NCBI RefSeq assembly: GCF_009857745.1
Contig: NZ_WWEN01000010.1
Coordinates: 62,001 to 126,000 of the forward strand
Length of the DNA: 64,000 nt
Source: Thalassovita mangrovi
GTDB lineage: Bacteria; Pseudomonadota; Alphaproteobacteria; Rhodobacterales; Rhodobacteraceae
Reading direction: 5' to 3'
This document shows positions 17,417-25,620 of this stretch, in pieces (position 1 is the stretch's first letter; each line of letters opens with the position of its first letter). The position numbers were made by a program, and so were the translations under genes. The notes below the pieces were generated by a model. It was not told where the DNA came from. It ran no database searches and saw only the letters and a list, made by a program, of their open reading frames with translations.

Positions 17417-18192
17417 GACATGGCCCTCAGCCGCGCCTTCACCTCCAGCAGGTCGGCCCAGGCTTCGCGCTTGGCCTGCGGCGTGCGCAGCAGGTAGGCG
17501 GGGTGGAACATCGGCAGGGCGGGCTTGCCGAAGGCTTCGGCCCAGTGGCCGCGCAGCCGCGTGATGCCGCGTTTGCCCAACGCCGCCTGGCAGCTGATAT
17601 TGCCCATCAGGATCAGGATGTCGGGATTGGCCAGCGCCACGTGCCGTTCCAGGAACGGCAGCATCATGGCAATCTCATCCGGTTTCGGATCGCGGTTCTG
17701 CGGCGGCCGCCAAGGCAGCACATTGGTGATGTAGACGGCGGTTTCCGGCGCGTCCGATGCGCGGTCGAGCCCGATCGCCTCCAGCATCCGGTCCAGCAAT
17801 TGCCCGGCGCGGCCGACAAAGGGACGGCCCTCGCGGTCTTCATCCCGCCCCGGCGCTTCGCCGATGATCATCACGCGGGCCGCCGGATTGCCGTCGGAAA
17901 ACACCAGCTGGCGCGCGCCGCGTTTCAGTTCGCAGTGATCGAAGGCCTCCATCGCGGCGCGCAGTCCGGCCAGGTCCTGCGCCGCCTTGGCCGCCACGCG
18001 GGCCTCGGCCGCCGGATCGACCTCGGGCGCTTTGACCGGCGCTGGCGAGGCCTGCTTGGCGCGGGCTTTGGGTTTCTCGGCCTCCAGCGCATAGCGATCC
18101 ACCGGCGCTTCGCAAAGCGCCTCATCCGCGCCCAGTTCGATCTGCCACTCGAGCAGCGCCTTGGCGGTGTGAAAATCCAGTGCCGATTCCAT
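17413..18192 (-). CDS. Uracil-DNA glycosylase, family 4-like without the iron-sulfur cysteines
   Basis: A base-excision repair enzyme removing uracil from DNA. The catalytic part (about residues 95-259) has motif [16 protein letters not shown] (111-125), the [13 protein letters not shown] segment and motif HPAYLLR (230-236). About 90 N-terminal residues are an Ala/Pro/Lys-rich extension. Canonical family 4 enzymes bind a [4Fe-4S] cluster with four cysteines; here only C27, C87 and C201 exist and none forms a Cys-x2-Cys pair, so the cluster is probably absent. It heads the operon with the phosphoesterase. Confidence 0.88.
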   Translation of the reverse strand: MESALDFHTAKALLEWQIELGADEALCEAPVDRYALEAEKPKARAKQASPAPVKAPEVDPAAEARVAAKAAQDLAGLRAAMEAFDHCELKRGARQLVFSDGNPAARVMIIGEAPGRDEDREGRPFVGRAGQLLDRMLEAIGLDRASDAPETAVYITNVLPWRPPQNRDPKPDEIAMMLPFLERHVALANPDILILMGNISCQAALGKRGITRLRGHWAEAFGKPALPMFHPAYLLRTPQAKREAWADLLEVKARLRAMS

Positions 18193-18228
18193 GAATTGGA
18201 AACTATCCCTTGCGGCAGGCGGGGGAAA

Positions 18229-18296
18229 GGGGGCGCTGCCCCCTCTGCGCGGCCGTGCCGCGCATTCACCCCCGGAGTATTTGCGCCAAGAAGAAA
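18229..18296 (+). repeat. Intergenic repeat unit upstream of pyrB
   Basis: A hairpin GGGGGC-GCT-GCCCCC (18229-18243) is followed by CCCCCGGAGTATTTGCGCCAAGAAGAA (core at 18268-18294). This hairpin-plus-core arrangement recurs, in other orientation, downstream of plsY. The core is one copy of the dispersed element seen at 9015-9044 and 43842-43874. Confidence 0.7.
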
Positions 18297-18361
18297 CGCG
18301 GAGGCTTGCGGGGGCAGAGGGGTATTTTTATAAGCGGGGCAATGCCAGCATGGAGGGATCG

Positions 18362-19318
18362 ATGACATTCACGCAGAAGCATCTTCTGGGGATCGAACCC
18401 TTGCACCCGTCGGAGATAACGGCCGTGCTGGACCTGGCCGACCAGTATGTCGATCTGAACCGGCGCGAGATGAAACATTCCGACGCTCTGGCCGGGCTGA
18501 CCCAGATCAACATGTTCTTCGAGAATTCGACCCGGACGCAGGCCAGTTTCGAACTGGCGGGCAAGCGGTTGGGCGCCGACGTGATGAACATGGCGATGCA
18601 GGCCAGTTCCATCAAGAAGGGCGAGACGCTGATCGACACCGCGCTGACGCTGAACGCGATGCATCCCGACCTGCTGGTGGTGCGCCATCCGCATTCCGGC
18701 GCGGTGGACCTGCTGGCGCAGAAGGTCAATTGCGCGGTGCTGAACGCGGGCGACGGGCGGCACGAACACCCGACGCAGGCGCTGCTGGACGCGCTGACGA
18801 TCCGGCGCGCCAAGGGCCGGCTGCACCGGCTGAACATCGCGATTTGCGGCGACATCGCCCATTCCCGCGTGGCGCGGTCGAACCTGATCCTGTTGGGCAA
18901 GATGGAAAACCGGGTGCGGCTGGTCGGCCCGCCCACCCTGATGCCCGCCCAGATCGACCAGTTCGGGGTCGAGGTTTACCACGACATGGAAGAGGGCCTG
19001 CAGGACGTCGACGTGGTGATGATGCTGCGGCTTCAGAAGGAACGGATGGATGGCGGCTTCATCCCGTCCGAGCGCGAATATTACCACCGCTACGGGCTCG
19101 ATGCCGACAAGCTGGCCGTGGCCAAGCCCGACGCCATCGTGATGCATCCCGGCCCGATGAACAGGGGCGTGGAAATCGACGGCACCATCGCCGACGACAT
19201 CAACCGGTCGGTGATCCAGGAACAGGTGGAAATGGGCGTCGCGGTGCGGATGGCCGCGATGGACCTGCTGGCGCGCAACCTGCGCGCGGCGCGGGCGGAG
19301 CAAGGGGTGATGGTGTGA
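18362..19318 (+). CDS. pyrB: Aspartate carbamoyltransferase catalytic subunit
   Basis: Joins carbamoyl phosphate and aspartate in the second step of UMP synthesis. The 318 residues carry the carbamoyl-phosphate loop [11 protein letters not shown] (about 51-61), the VRHPHSGA and [11 protein letters not shown] motifs, and the aspartate-domain signature [11 protein letters not shown] near 262-272. GGAGGGATCG precedes the ATG at 18362. An upstream TATAAG suggests a -10. There is no pyrI. It leads an operon of overlapping genes ending in a dihydroorotase homologue and plsY, and the dihydroorotase lacks catalytic residues, as in Pseudomonas-type PyrB-PyrC' complexes. Confidence 0.97.
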   Translation: MTFTQKHLLGIEPLHPSEITAVLDLADQYVDLNRREMKHSDALAGLTQINMFFENSTRTQASFELAGKRLGADVMNMAMQASSIKKGETLIDTALTLNAMHPDLLVVRHPHSGAVDLLAQKVNCAVLNAGDGRHEHPTQALLDALTIRRAKGRLHRLNIAICGDIAHSRVARSNLILLGKMENRVRLVGPPTLMPAQIDQFGVEVYHDMEEGLQDVDVVMMLRLQKERMDGGFIPSEREYYHRYGLDADKLAVAKPDAIVMHPGPMNRGVEIDGTIADDINRSVIQEQVEMGVAVRMAAMDLLARNLRAARAEQGVMV

Positions 19319-19887
19319 TCGACCCGCTGCAGGTCCGGCCCGACGAAGGCAAGGGCCTGCGCCTGTTCGCGCTCGACGTGGACCGGGACGAGCGCGAGCG
19401 GCTGCAGGTGATCCTGAACGCCGCCGAGCCGGGGCTGGCGGCCGGGCGGCTGGCCGATCTGCTGGGTGTGGCGGAAATCGACGCGACCCGGATCGAGATA
19501 TTCGAGGCCTCCGATCTGTCGGATTTCGGGCTGTTCAATTACCTGGTCAAGGCCAACGGGCTGCCCGAGGCGGCGCTGGAACACGACCGGGCGCGGATCG
19601 AGGCCTTGGACGGCACCGTCATGATCCTCTATTCCCGCGCCTTTCACGACCGCCACGAAACGCTGGCCCCGGCCGCGCATGTCACCCTGATCGGCGCCTG
19701 GGACGAAGAACCGCCCGAGATAGAATTCACCCCGCTGCGCAGTGCATCCGCACAGGGCAGCATTGGCGAGGCACCTGCCGAACCGGCCCCCGCGCCGCAA
19801 CTGCCGCGCTGGTTCTGGGCCGCCGTTCTGATCCTCGCCCTGAGCCTCGCCGCGCTGATCGCTTTCCTGAAAGGGACCTTCGGATGA
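19315..19887 (+). CDS. Tail-anchored-type membrane protein of unknown function in the pyr operon
   Basis: A 190-residue protein starting at GTG 19315, which overlaps the pyrB stop by 4 bp. Residues 1-140 look like a soluble alpha/beta domain with no motif I recognise. A Pro/Ala-rich linker (about 145-162) leads to a single C-terminal TM helix (about 165-186, [15 protein letters not shown]). That places the globular domain in the cytoplasm next to the membrane. Tight overlap with pyrB and with the next gene indicates coupled translation. The function is unknown. Confidence 0.8.
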   Translation: MIDPLQVRPDEGKGLRLFALDVDRDERERLQVILNAAEPGLAAGRLADLLGVAEIDATRIEIFEASDLSDFGLFNYLVKANGLPEAALEHDRARIEALDGTVMILYSRAFHDRHETLAPAAHVTLIGAWDEEPPEIEFTPLRSASAQGSIGEAPAEPAPAPQLPRWFWAAVLILALSLAALIAFLKGTFG

Positions 19888-20324
19888 TCCCCGAGATGAC
19901 ACCGACCACGCCGCTGCAGACCGGCGAAACCGTCCGGCACAGCTTCCACCCCGACAGGGGCGCCTATTGGCGCGATCACGCCTGGATCGCGGCGGGGGCG
20001 ATGGCGGTCGGCATGGCGGCGCTCTGGGTTACTGGCAACCCGCATGTCTGGACCGGCGCGATCGGCGGGCTGGCCGCGGTGGCGGTGCGCGCCTTCTACC
20101 TCGCCTCGGACGAATTGAAGGCCCGCTGGGACATGACCGAAACCCGGCTCTTGGGCCCGCAGGGGCGCAACCTGCGCCTGGCCGAGATCGCCCGTATCCG
20201 CAAACTGGGAAGCGCGGTGCAGCTGGTTACCTTGTCGGGCGACAAGCATATGCTGAAATTCCAGGCCGACCGCGACGACACCATCGCGCGGATCGAACGG
20301 GCCCGAAACGGGGGCCTGGGATGA
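19884..20324 (+). CDS. Small membrane protein with PH-like domain
   Basis: A 146-residue protein. Two hydrophobic segments (about 34-52 and 56-74, the second including the GGLAAVAVRAFYL turn) precede a compact beta-rich domain (about 80-140) with the pattern WDMTETRLLGPQGRNLRLAE...LVTLSGDKHMLKF. That pattern is characteristic of bacterial PH-type (bPH/YdbT-like) domains, which bind lipids or peptides at the membrane. The ATG overlaps the previous stop by 4 bp and its own stop overlaps the next start by 4 bp. Its role in the pyr operon is unknown. Confidence 0.8.
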   Translation: MIPEMTPTTPLQTGETVRHSFHPDRGAYWRDHAWIAAGAMAVGMAALWVTGNPHVWTGAIGGLAAVAVRAFYLASDELKARWDMTETRLLGPQGRNLRLAEIARIRKLGSAVQLVTLSGDKHMLKFQADRDDTIARIERARNGGLG

Positions 20325-20872
20325 CCGGCTGGGACGGCATTCTCGATCCCGGGGAAGAGGTGATCTGGCAGGGCCGCCCCGACGGCGCGGTGGTGTTCAA
20401 GCCCGCCAATATCGCGACCTTCCTGTTCGGCCTGGCCTTTGCCGGTTTCGCGCTGTTCTGGATGATCATGGCGTCGCAGGCGGGCGGGTTTTTCTGGATG
20501 TTCGGGCTGATCCATTTCTCGGTCGGGATCGGGCTCAGCATCGGCGGGCTGTTCTGGTCCGCCTATAAGCGCCGCCACAGCTGGTACACGCTGAGCAACC
20601 GGCGCGCCTTCATCGCCAGCGACCTGCCGCTGCGGGGCCGGTCGCTGGACAGCTATCCGATCACGCCCGACACGGTGCTGAGCCTGGACGACGGCCCGCT
20701 GCCCACCCTGCATTTCGCCGAAACCACCAAACGCACGAAAAACGGCCACCGCCGCATCAAGGTCGGCTTCGAACGCATCGCCGAGGGGCGCGAGGTCTAT
20801 CGCATGATGCGCGACATCCAGCGCGCCGCGCGCCACGACGGGCGCATCGAAGACCAAAAGGAAATGCGATGA
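20321..20872 (+). CDS. Second membrane PH-like protein in the pyr operon
   Basis: A 183-residue protein with an N-terminal strand (ILDPGEEVIWQGRPDG) typical of bacterial PH-domain proteins, two TM helices (about 29-52 and 57-80, FLFGLAFAGFALFWMIMAS) and then WYTLSNRRAFIASD, the signature of the PH-like fold, through residue 160. A basic C-terminal helix follows. It overlaps the preceding gene by 4 bp (ATGA) and a 23-codon ORF by 4 bp at its end. Together with the preceding gene it may form a small membrane complex; function unknown. Confidence 0.82.
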   Translation: MTGWDGILDPGEEVIWQGRPDGAVVFKPANIATFLFGLAFAGFALFWMIMASQAGGFFWMFGLIHFSVGIGLSIGGLFWSAYKRRHSWYTLSNRRAFIASDLPLRGRSLDSYPITPDTVLSLDDGPLPTLHFAETTKRTKNGHRRIKVGFERIAEGREVYRMMRDIQRAARHDGRIEDQKEMR

Positions 20873-20940
20873 ACGCCCTCCCCTTTCCGCATCTCTCCGG
20901 CTATACCGGCCGCAACGCCGCTGAAGGAAAGCCCACATGA
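20869..20940 (+). CDS. Possible 23-residue coupled ORF before the dihydroorotase homologue
   Basis: The frame from ATG 20869 encodes MNALPFPHLSGYTGRNAAEG followed by KPT and a stop. Its start overlaps the stop of the PH gene (ATGA) and its stop overlaps the next start (ATGA), so it exactly bridges the 64-bp gap between two genes. The GAAGGAAAG ribosome binding site of the next gene lies inside it. It could be a coupling peptide that keeps ribosomes moving, or chance. No homology is known to me. Confidence 0.4.
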   Translation: MNALPFPHLSGYTGRNAAEGKPT

Positions 20941-22217
20941 CGACGCTGCTTTTCACCGATGTCCACATGATCGACCCCGAAGCCGGGTCGGTCACCCATG
21001 GTACGCTTCTGGTCAAGGATGGCGTGATCGCCGGGCACGGGGCGGAAATCGTTGTGCCCGAAGGCACTCGCGTGATCGACGGGCGCGGCAAGTACCTCGC
21101 CCCCGGCATCGTCGATATCGGCGTGAAGGTCTGCGAACCGGGCGAGCGGCACAAGGAAAGCTTCAAGTCGGCGGGCCTTGCGGCGGCGGCGGGCGGCGTG
21201 ACCACGATGGTGACGCGCCCCGATACCGCGCCGGTGATCGACAGCCCCGAAACGCTGGAATTCGTCACCCGCCGCGCCAATGAGGCAGCACCGGTGAACG
21301 TGGTGCCGATGGCGGCGCTGACCAAGGGGCGCGAAGGCCGCGAGATGACCGAAATCGGCTTTCTCCAGGACGCCGGCGCCATCGCCTTCACCGATTGCGA
21401 TCACGTGGTCAGCGACACCAAGGTGCTGTCGCGCGCGCTGACCTATGCGCGCAGCCTGAACGCGCTGGTGATGGGCCATCCGCAGGATCCTGGACTTTCG
21501 CTGGGCGCGGCGGTGACCAGCGGCAAATTCGCCTCGCTGCGAGGTCTTCCCGCCGTATCGCCGATGGCCGAACGGATGGGGCTGGACCGCGATATCGCTC
21601 TGCTGGAAATGACCGGGGCGAAATACCATTTCGACCAGATCACCACCGCCCGCGCCCTGCCCGCTTTGGAGCGCGCCCGCAAGAACGGGCTTGATGTCAC
21701 CGCGGGCACCTCGATCCATCACCTGACGCTGAACGAATTCGACGTCGCCGATTACCGCACCTTCTTCAAGGTCAAGCCGCCGCTCAGGTCCGAGGACGAC
21801 CGCTTGGCGATCGTCGAGGCGCTGCGCCACGGTCTGATCGACGTGATCGGGTCGTTCCACACGCCGCAGGACGAGGAATCCAAGCGCCTGCCCTTCGAGG
21901 AAGCGGCCAGCGGCGCGGTGGGGCTGGAAACCTTCCTTCCGGCGGTGCTGCGGCTCTACCATTCCGGCGACCTGACCCTGCCGCAGCTGTTCCGCGCCAT
22001 GTCGCTCAATCCCGCCAAACGGCTCGGCCTGCCCTGCGGCCGGCTGAGCACCGGCGCCCCCGCCGACCTGGTGCTGTTCGACGCCGATGCGCCCTTCGTG
22101 CTGGACCGGTTCAAGCTGCATTCGAAATCCAAGAACACGCCCTTCGACACCCAGCGGATGCAGGGCAAGGTGCTGTCGACCTTCGTCGGCGGCAAACAGG
22201 TCTTCGGGGAAAACTGA
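20937..22217 (+). CDS. Dihydroorotase-family protein lacking metal and catalytic residues (PyrC'-like)
   Basis: A 426-residue amidohydrolase-fold protein, normally annotated as dihydroorotase because it aligns along its whole length with class I enzymes (LAPGIVDIG, AAAAGGVTT, GSFHTPQDEESKRLPFEEA). The key residues are altered: the metal motif HxH plus Arg is G62-V-K64 with C66, and the catalytic DHAPH is F307-H-T-P-Q311. H181, H231 and H261/H262 remain. It is therefore probably not active and instead a structural partner of PyrB, as Pseudomonas PyrC' is for its aspartate transcarbamoylase. GAAGGAAAG precedes the start. Confidence 0.9.
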   Translation: MTTLLFTDVHMIDPEAGSVTHGTLLVKDGVIAGHGAEIVVPEGTRVIDGRGKYLAPGIVDIGVKVCEPGERHKESFKSAGLAAAAGGVTTMVTRPDTAPVIDSPETLEFVTRRANEAAPVNVVPMAALTKGREGREMTEIGFLQDAGAIAFTDCDHVVSDTKVLSRALTYARSLNALVMGHPQDPGLSLGAAVTSGKFASLRGLPAVSPMAERMGLDRDIALLEMTGAKYHFDQITTARALPALERARKNGLDVTAGTSIHHLTLNEFDVADYRTFFKVKPPLRSEDDRLAIVEALRHGLIDVIGSFHTPQDEESKRLPFEEAASGAVGLETFLPAVLRLYHSGDLTLPQLFRAMSLNPAKRLGLPCGRLSTGAPADLVLFDADAPFVLDRFKLHSKSKNTPFDTQRMQGKVLSTFVGGKQVFGEN

Positions 22218-22822
22218 TGCCGGATCTCGTCTCCTCCCCCGCGATCCTGATCCTCTGGGCGCTGATCGGTTACGGGCTGGGCTCGATCCCCTTCGGCATG
22301 CTCGTGGCCCGCGCGATGGGGCTGGGCAACCTGCGCCAGATCGGATCGGGCAATATCGGCGCCACCAACGTGCTGCGCACCGGCAGCAAACCCGCCGCCG
22401 CGCTGACGCTGCTGCTCGACGGCGGCAAGGGCGCCGCCGCAGTGCTGCTGGCCCGCGCGCTGGCGGGCGAGGACGCGGCGCAGCTGGCGGGGCTCGCCGC
22501 CTTCATCGGCCATTGCTTCCCGGTCTGGCTGAAATTCAGGGGCGGCAAGGGCGTGGCGACCTTCATCGGCCTGATGCTGGCGCTGGCCTGGCCGGTCGGG
22601 CTCGCCACCTGCGCCACCTGGCTGGTCACCGCGTTCATCACCCGCACCTCGTCCTTTTCGGCGCTGCTGGCGGCGGCGCTCAGCACCATCTGGATGGTGT
22701 TTCTCGGCCAGGGCACACTGATCGTGCTGGGCGCGGCGCTGACCGTGCTGATCTTCTGGACCCACCGCGCCAATATCGCCCGGCTGCGCGCCGGAACCGA
22801 GCCCAAGATCGGCCAGAAATAG
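22217..22822 (+). CDS. plsY: Glycerol-3-phosphate acyltransferase PlsY
   Basis: Inner-membrane acyltransferase that transfers an acyl group from acyl-phosphate to glycerol-3-phosphate, starting phospholipid synthesis. The 201 residues have about five TM helices and the three family motifs: GYGLGSIPFGML and SGNIGATNVLRTGS near the N-terminus, DGGKGAAAVLLA, and KFRGGKGVAT with the invariant GGKG. The ATG shares one base with the preceding stop (TGATG). Its inclusion in a pyrimidine operon links nucleotide and lipid synthesis at the transcript level. Confidence 0.96.
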   Translation: MPDLVSSPAILILWALIGYGLGSIPFGMLVARAMGLGNLRQIGSGNIGATNVLRTGSKPAAALTLLLDGGKGAAAVLLARALAGEDAAQLAGLAAFIGHCFPVWLKFRGGKGVATFIGLMLALAWPVGLATCATWLVTAFITRTSSFSALLAAALSTIWMVFLGQGTLIVLGAALTVLIFWTHRANIARLRAGTEPKIGQK

Positions 22823-22825
22823 CCC

Positions 22826-22898
22826 TTCTCCTTTTTTCAAATATCCCGGGGGAGGCGTTGAAAACCGACCGGTTTTCAACGTCGGGGGCAGCGCCCCC
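22826..22898 (-). repeat. Repeat unit plus perfect inverted repeat downstream of plsY
   Basis: Three parts are adjacent: a diverged copy of the dispersed element (22826-22856, minus orientation), a perfect 12-bp inverted repeat CGTTGAAAACCG / CGGTTTTCAACG with a 2-bp centre (22856-22881), and the hairpin GGGGGC-AGC-GCCCCC (22884-22898). They may act as the plsY terminator. The remainder of the roughly 360-bp gap up to 23184 shows no gene that I can support. Confidence 0.65.
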
Positions 22899-23183
22899 AA
22901 CCGCTTCGCCCTCAGGCGAAGCGCATCCAGCGCGCCCGGAACGGGCGCACCTATGGATCACGCGGGCCTGAAACCGCCCCGCTGCTGCTGCGCACGCCCG
23001 TTTCCCGCAATTTCGCACAGCGCCCCGTATGGCCGCGCACAGTCAAAAACAGTTGCTTTGAACGTGAAGCCCCGCCGCCCCAGTTTCAACCTTGGGCAGC
23101 ACGGTTTCGCTGTCCGCTCATTTGAAAATCCGGGTTCGCAATTGAATCGACCCGGGCAAAAAACAAAAGGAAGGGAATTTCCC

Positions 23184-23657
23184 ATGAACAAGATCAAGAC
23201 GCTGCTGGGCGGTATCGCGCTCTCCGCCTCTCTCGCCGGTGCCGCGCTGGCTGCCGGGGTCGAGGTGAACGCCTCCTCGACCGGGCTGGCGCTGCAGGGC
23301 TATGACCCGGTGGCCTATTTCACCGAAGGCGCGCCCACCAAGGGCAGCTACAAGATCACTTCGGTCTATGAAGACACCACCTACCGGTTCTCCTCCGACG
23401 CCAACAAGGCCACCTTCGACGCCGATCCCGAAGCCTACCTGCCGAAATACGGCGGCTACTGCGCCTTCGGCACCGCGATGGGCATCAAGGTCGACGGCGA
23501 CCCGACCGTCTGGGCCATCATCGATGACGAACTCTACCTGAACCTGTCCACCGACATCCAGGAGCGCTGGAACAGCGACATCCCCGGCTATCTCGAAAAG
23601 GCCGAAGGCAAGTGGACCGAGATCGAACACGAAGATCCGGCCGTCCTGCTGCAATAA
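23184..23657 (+). CDS. Secreted YHS-domain protein
   Basis: A 157-residue protein with a signal peptide (about 1-23, ending AALA) and one YHS domain: LALQGYDPVAYFTEG near 34-48 and KYGGYCAFGTAMG near 91-103. YHS domains are small metal-binding-type modules found in periplasmic and redox-linked proteins. GAAGGGAA precedes the ATG at 23184, which is preferred over upstream frames because it gives a clean signal peptide. It is a single gene, convergent with the next one. Confidence 0.9.
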   Translation: MNKIKTLLGGIALSASLAGAALAAGVEVNASSTGLALQGYDPVAYFTEGAPTKGSYKITSVYEDTTYRFSSDANKATFDADPEAYLPKYGGYCAFGTAMGIKVDGDPTVWAIIDDELYLNLSTDIQERWNSDIPGYLEKAEGKWTEIEHEDPAVLLQ

Positions 23658-23678
23658 GCGCTGCGACGCGAAAACGGC

Positions 23679-23697
23679 GGCGGGGCATTGCCCCGCC
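23679..23697. terminator. Bidirectional hairpin terminator between convergent genes
   Basis: GGCGGGGC-ATT-GCCCCGCC forms a strong 8-bp stem. On the minus strand it is followed by CGCCGTTTTCG. It lies between the convergent stops at 23657 and 23719. Confidence 0.6.
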
Positions 23698-23718
23698 CCA
23701 CACCGGCAGGACGTGGGA

Positions 23719-24066
23719 TCAGGGGATCAAGCGTTCCAGCGCCGTGCCGTTCTGCCAGGTGCCGTGCAATTCGCCGCTCGGCATCCGCACATAGACCACC
23801 GGGTACTGGCTGCCCCAATCGACCCAGATCACATCGCCATTGCGCGTCCCCGTACCGACGTAAGTCGAATTCCCGACCCGCCAGTTGAACTGCACCGCGC
23901 CGTCGCGATCCGTCACCATCACGGTGCCCGTATAGGTCGATCCGTCGGGATTGCGCCCCTCTGCGCGATAGGTTCCTTCGATCGACTGCGCCAAGGCCGT
24001 ACCAGCGACCAGACAAGCGGCCAGGGCCGCCAAGAAGACCCGCCGCGTCCGTTGAAACATCATCAT
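23719..24066 (-). CDS. Small secreted protein of unknown function
   Basis: A 115-residue protein whose signal peptide (FLAALAACLVAGTALAQ) ends near residue 27 and whose mature part is beta-strand rich, with the repeating pattern GTYRAEGRNPDGSTYTGT and GTGTRNGDVIWVDWGSQ typical of small secreted beta-barrel or lipocalin-like folds. Three consecutive ATGs start the frame; the first, at 24066, has AGGAGG six bases upstream. No catalytic motif is visible. Confidence 0.75.
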   Translation of the reverse strand: MMMFQRTRRVFLAALAACLVAGTALAQSIEGTYRAEGRNPDGSTYTGTVMVTDRDGAVQFNWRVGNSTYVGTGTRNGDVIWVDWGSQYPVVYVRMPSGELHGTWQNGTALERLIP

Positions 24067-24140
24067 CAAAAACCCTCCTGAAAGGGCCATACTAGCACAG
24101 TACCGGAAAACGAGGTGTTTTTCGGAACACAAAGCGCAAA

Positions 24141-24167
24141 GGGCGAAACCGGTTTCCGATTTCGCCC
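24141..24167 (-). terminator. Terminator of gshA
   Basis: Read on the minus strand, GGGCGAAATCGG-AAA-CCGGTTTCGCCC is a 12-bp stem with one G-U pair and an AAA loop, followed by TTTGCGCTTTGTGTT. It lies 15 bp beyond the gshA stop. Confidence 0.65.
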
Positions 24168-24181
24168 TGCAGCCCTGCCGA

Positions 24182-25555
24182 TCAGTAGGAATATTCGGCG
24201 TAGATCCGGCTCAGATCGCCGTTCCAGTCGCCGTGGTAATGTTCCAGCAGCTCGTCCGCCGGGGTCTTGCCGGTCTCGACGCTGTCTTCCAGCGCGTGTA
24301 GGAAATGGCGTTCGTCCTGCACCATGCCGCCCAGGCCGGGGCGCGCCCGCGCCTTCAGACCGGCGCGCGAAATGTCCAGCACCTCGGCGGCCAGATCGAT
24401 CATCCGGCGACCGCCGACGATCGCCTGCAGACCGCGGATACCGGCCTCGACCCGCCAGGCTTCGCGGGTTTCCGCATCCCAGTATTTCACCAGGTCCCAG
24501 GCCGCATCGAGCGAGGACTGATCGTACATCAGCCCGGTCCAGAAGGCAGGCAAAGCGCAGATGCGACGCCACGGGCCGCCATCGGCGCCGCGCATTTCCA
24601 TGTATTTCTTGATCCGCGCCTCGGGGAAGATCGTGGTCAGGTGATCGGCCCAGTCGCTGAGCGTCGGGGTTTCGCCCGGCATCGCAGGCAGCTTGCCGTC
24701 AAGGAAATCGCGGAACGACTGGCCCAGGGCGTCGATATACTTGCCGTCGCGGTAAACGAAATACATCGGCACATCGAGCGCGTAATCGACATAGCGTTCG
24801 AACCCGAACCCGTCCTCGAACACGAAGGGCAGCATCCCGGTGCGCGCCGGGTCCAGGTGTTGCCAGACCCAGGACCGGTACGATTTCATGCCGTTGGGCT
24901 TGCCCTCGAAGAAGGGCGAATTGGCAAAGAGCGCGGTGGCGACCGGCTGCAGCGCCAGCGCCACGCGGAATTTCTGCACCATGTCCGCCTCGGACCCGAA
25001 ATCGAGGTTCACCTGCACCGTGCAGGTGCGCCGCATCATGGTGGTGCCGGTAGTGCCGACCTTGTCCATATAGGCGTCCATCAGCTTGTAGCGCCCCTTG
25101 GGCATCAGCGGCATCTGGTCATGGGTCCAGACCGGGGCGGCGCCCAGCCCGATGAAGCCGACGCCGATCTCGTCAGCGATGTCCTTCACCTCGCGCAGGT
25201 GGGTGTTCACCTCGTCGCAGGTCTGGTGGATGGTTTCCAGCGGCGCCCCCGACAGTTCCAGCGCCCCGCCCGGTTCCAGCGACACGTTGGCGCCGTCCTT
25301 TTCCAGCCCGATCAGGTGGCCGCCCTCGCGCACCTCGTTCCAGCCGTAGCGGTCGCGCAGCCCTTCCAGCACGGCGCGGATCGACCGTTCGCCATCATAG
25401 GGAATGGGCTTCTGCGCATCCTTGCAATAGCCGAATTTCTCGTGCTCGGTACCGATGCGCCAGTCGTTGGAATCGGGCTTGCAGCCCGAGGCAAGATATT
25501 CGGCCAGCTGGTCGCGATGTTCGATCGGCCCGCCGCCGGATTGGGGAATTGACAT
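24182..25555 (-). CDS. gshA: Glutamate-cysteine ligase, plant-like class
   Basis: ATP-dependent ligase joining glutamate and cysteine, the first and committed step of glutathione synthesis. The 457-residue chain fits the plant/alphaproteobacterial class: RIGTEHEKFGY (about 33-43), SLEPGGALELSGAP (about 92-105), RRTCTVQVNLDFGSEADM and the WADHLTTIFPEARIKKYMEMRGAD segment, all diagnostic of that class rather than E. coli GshA. The start at 25555 gives the normal N-terminus. A 12-bp hairpin terminator follows. The nearby rsmE operon is on the same strand. Confidence 0.96.
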   Translation of the reverse strand: MSIPQSGGGPIEHRDQLAEYLASGCKPDSNDWRIGTEHEKFGYCKDAQKPIPYDGERSIRAVLEGLRDRYGWNEVREGGHLIGLEKDGANVSLEPGGALELSGAPLETIHQTCDEVNTHLREVKDIADEIGVGFIGLGAAPVWTHDQMPLMPKGRYKLMDAYMDKVGTTGTTMMRRTCTVQVNLDFGSEADMVQKFRVALALQPVATALFANSPFFEGKPNGMKSYRSWVWQHLDPARTGMLPFVFEDGFGFERYVDYALDVPMYFVYRDGKYIDALGQSFRDFLDGKLPAMPGETPTLSDWADHLTTIFPEARIKKYMEMRGADGGPWRRICALPAFWTGLMYDQSSLDAAWDLVKYWDAETREAWRVEAGIRGLQAIVGGRRMIDLAAEVLDISRAGLKARARPGLGGMVQDERHFLHALEDSVETGKTPADELLEHYHGDWNGDLSRIYAEYSY

Positions 25556-25620
25556 GGTTCGCTCCGCTCTGTCTTGCCTTTTTTAGGTCCGGTCAGAATT
25601 GAGGTCATTTTCCGGCAAAG

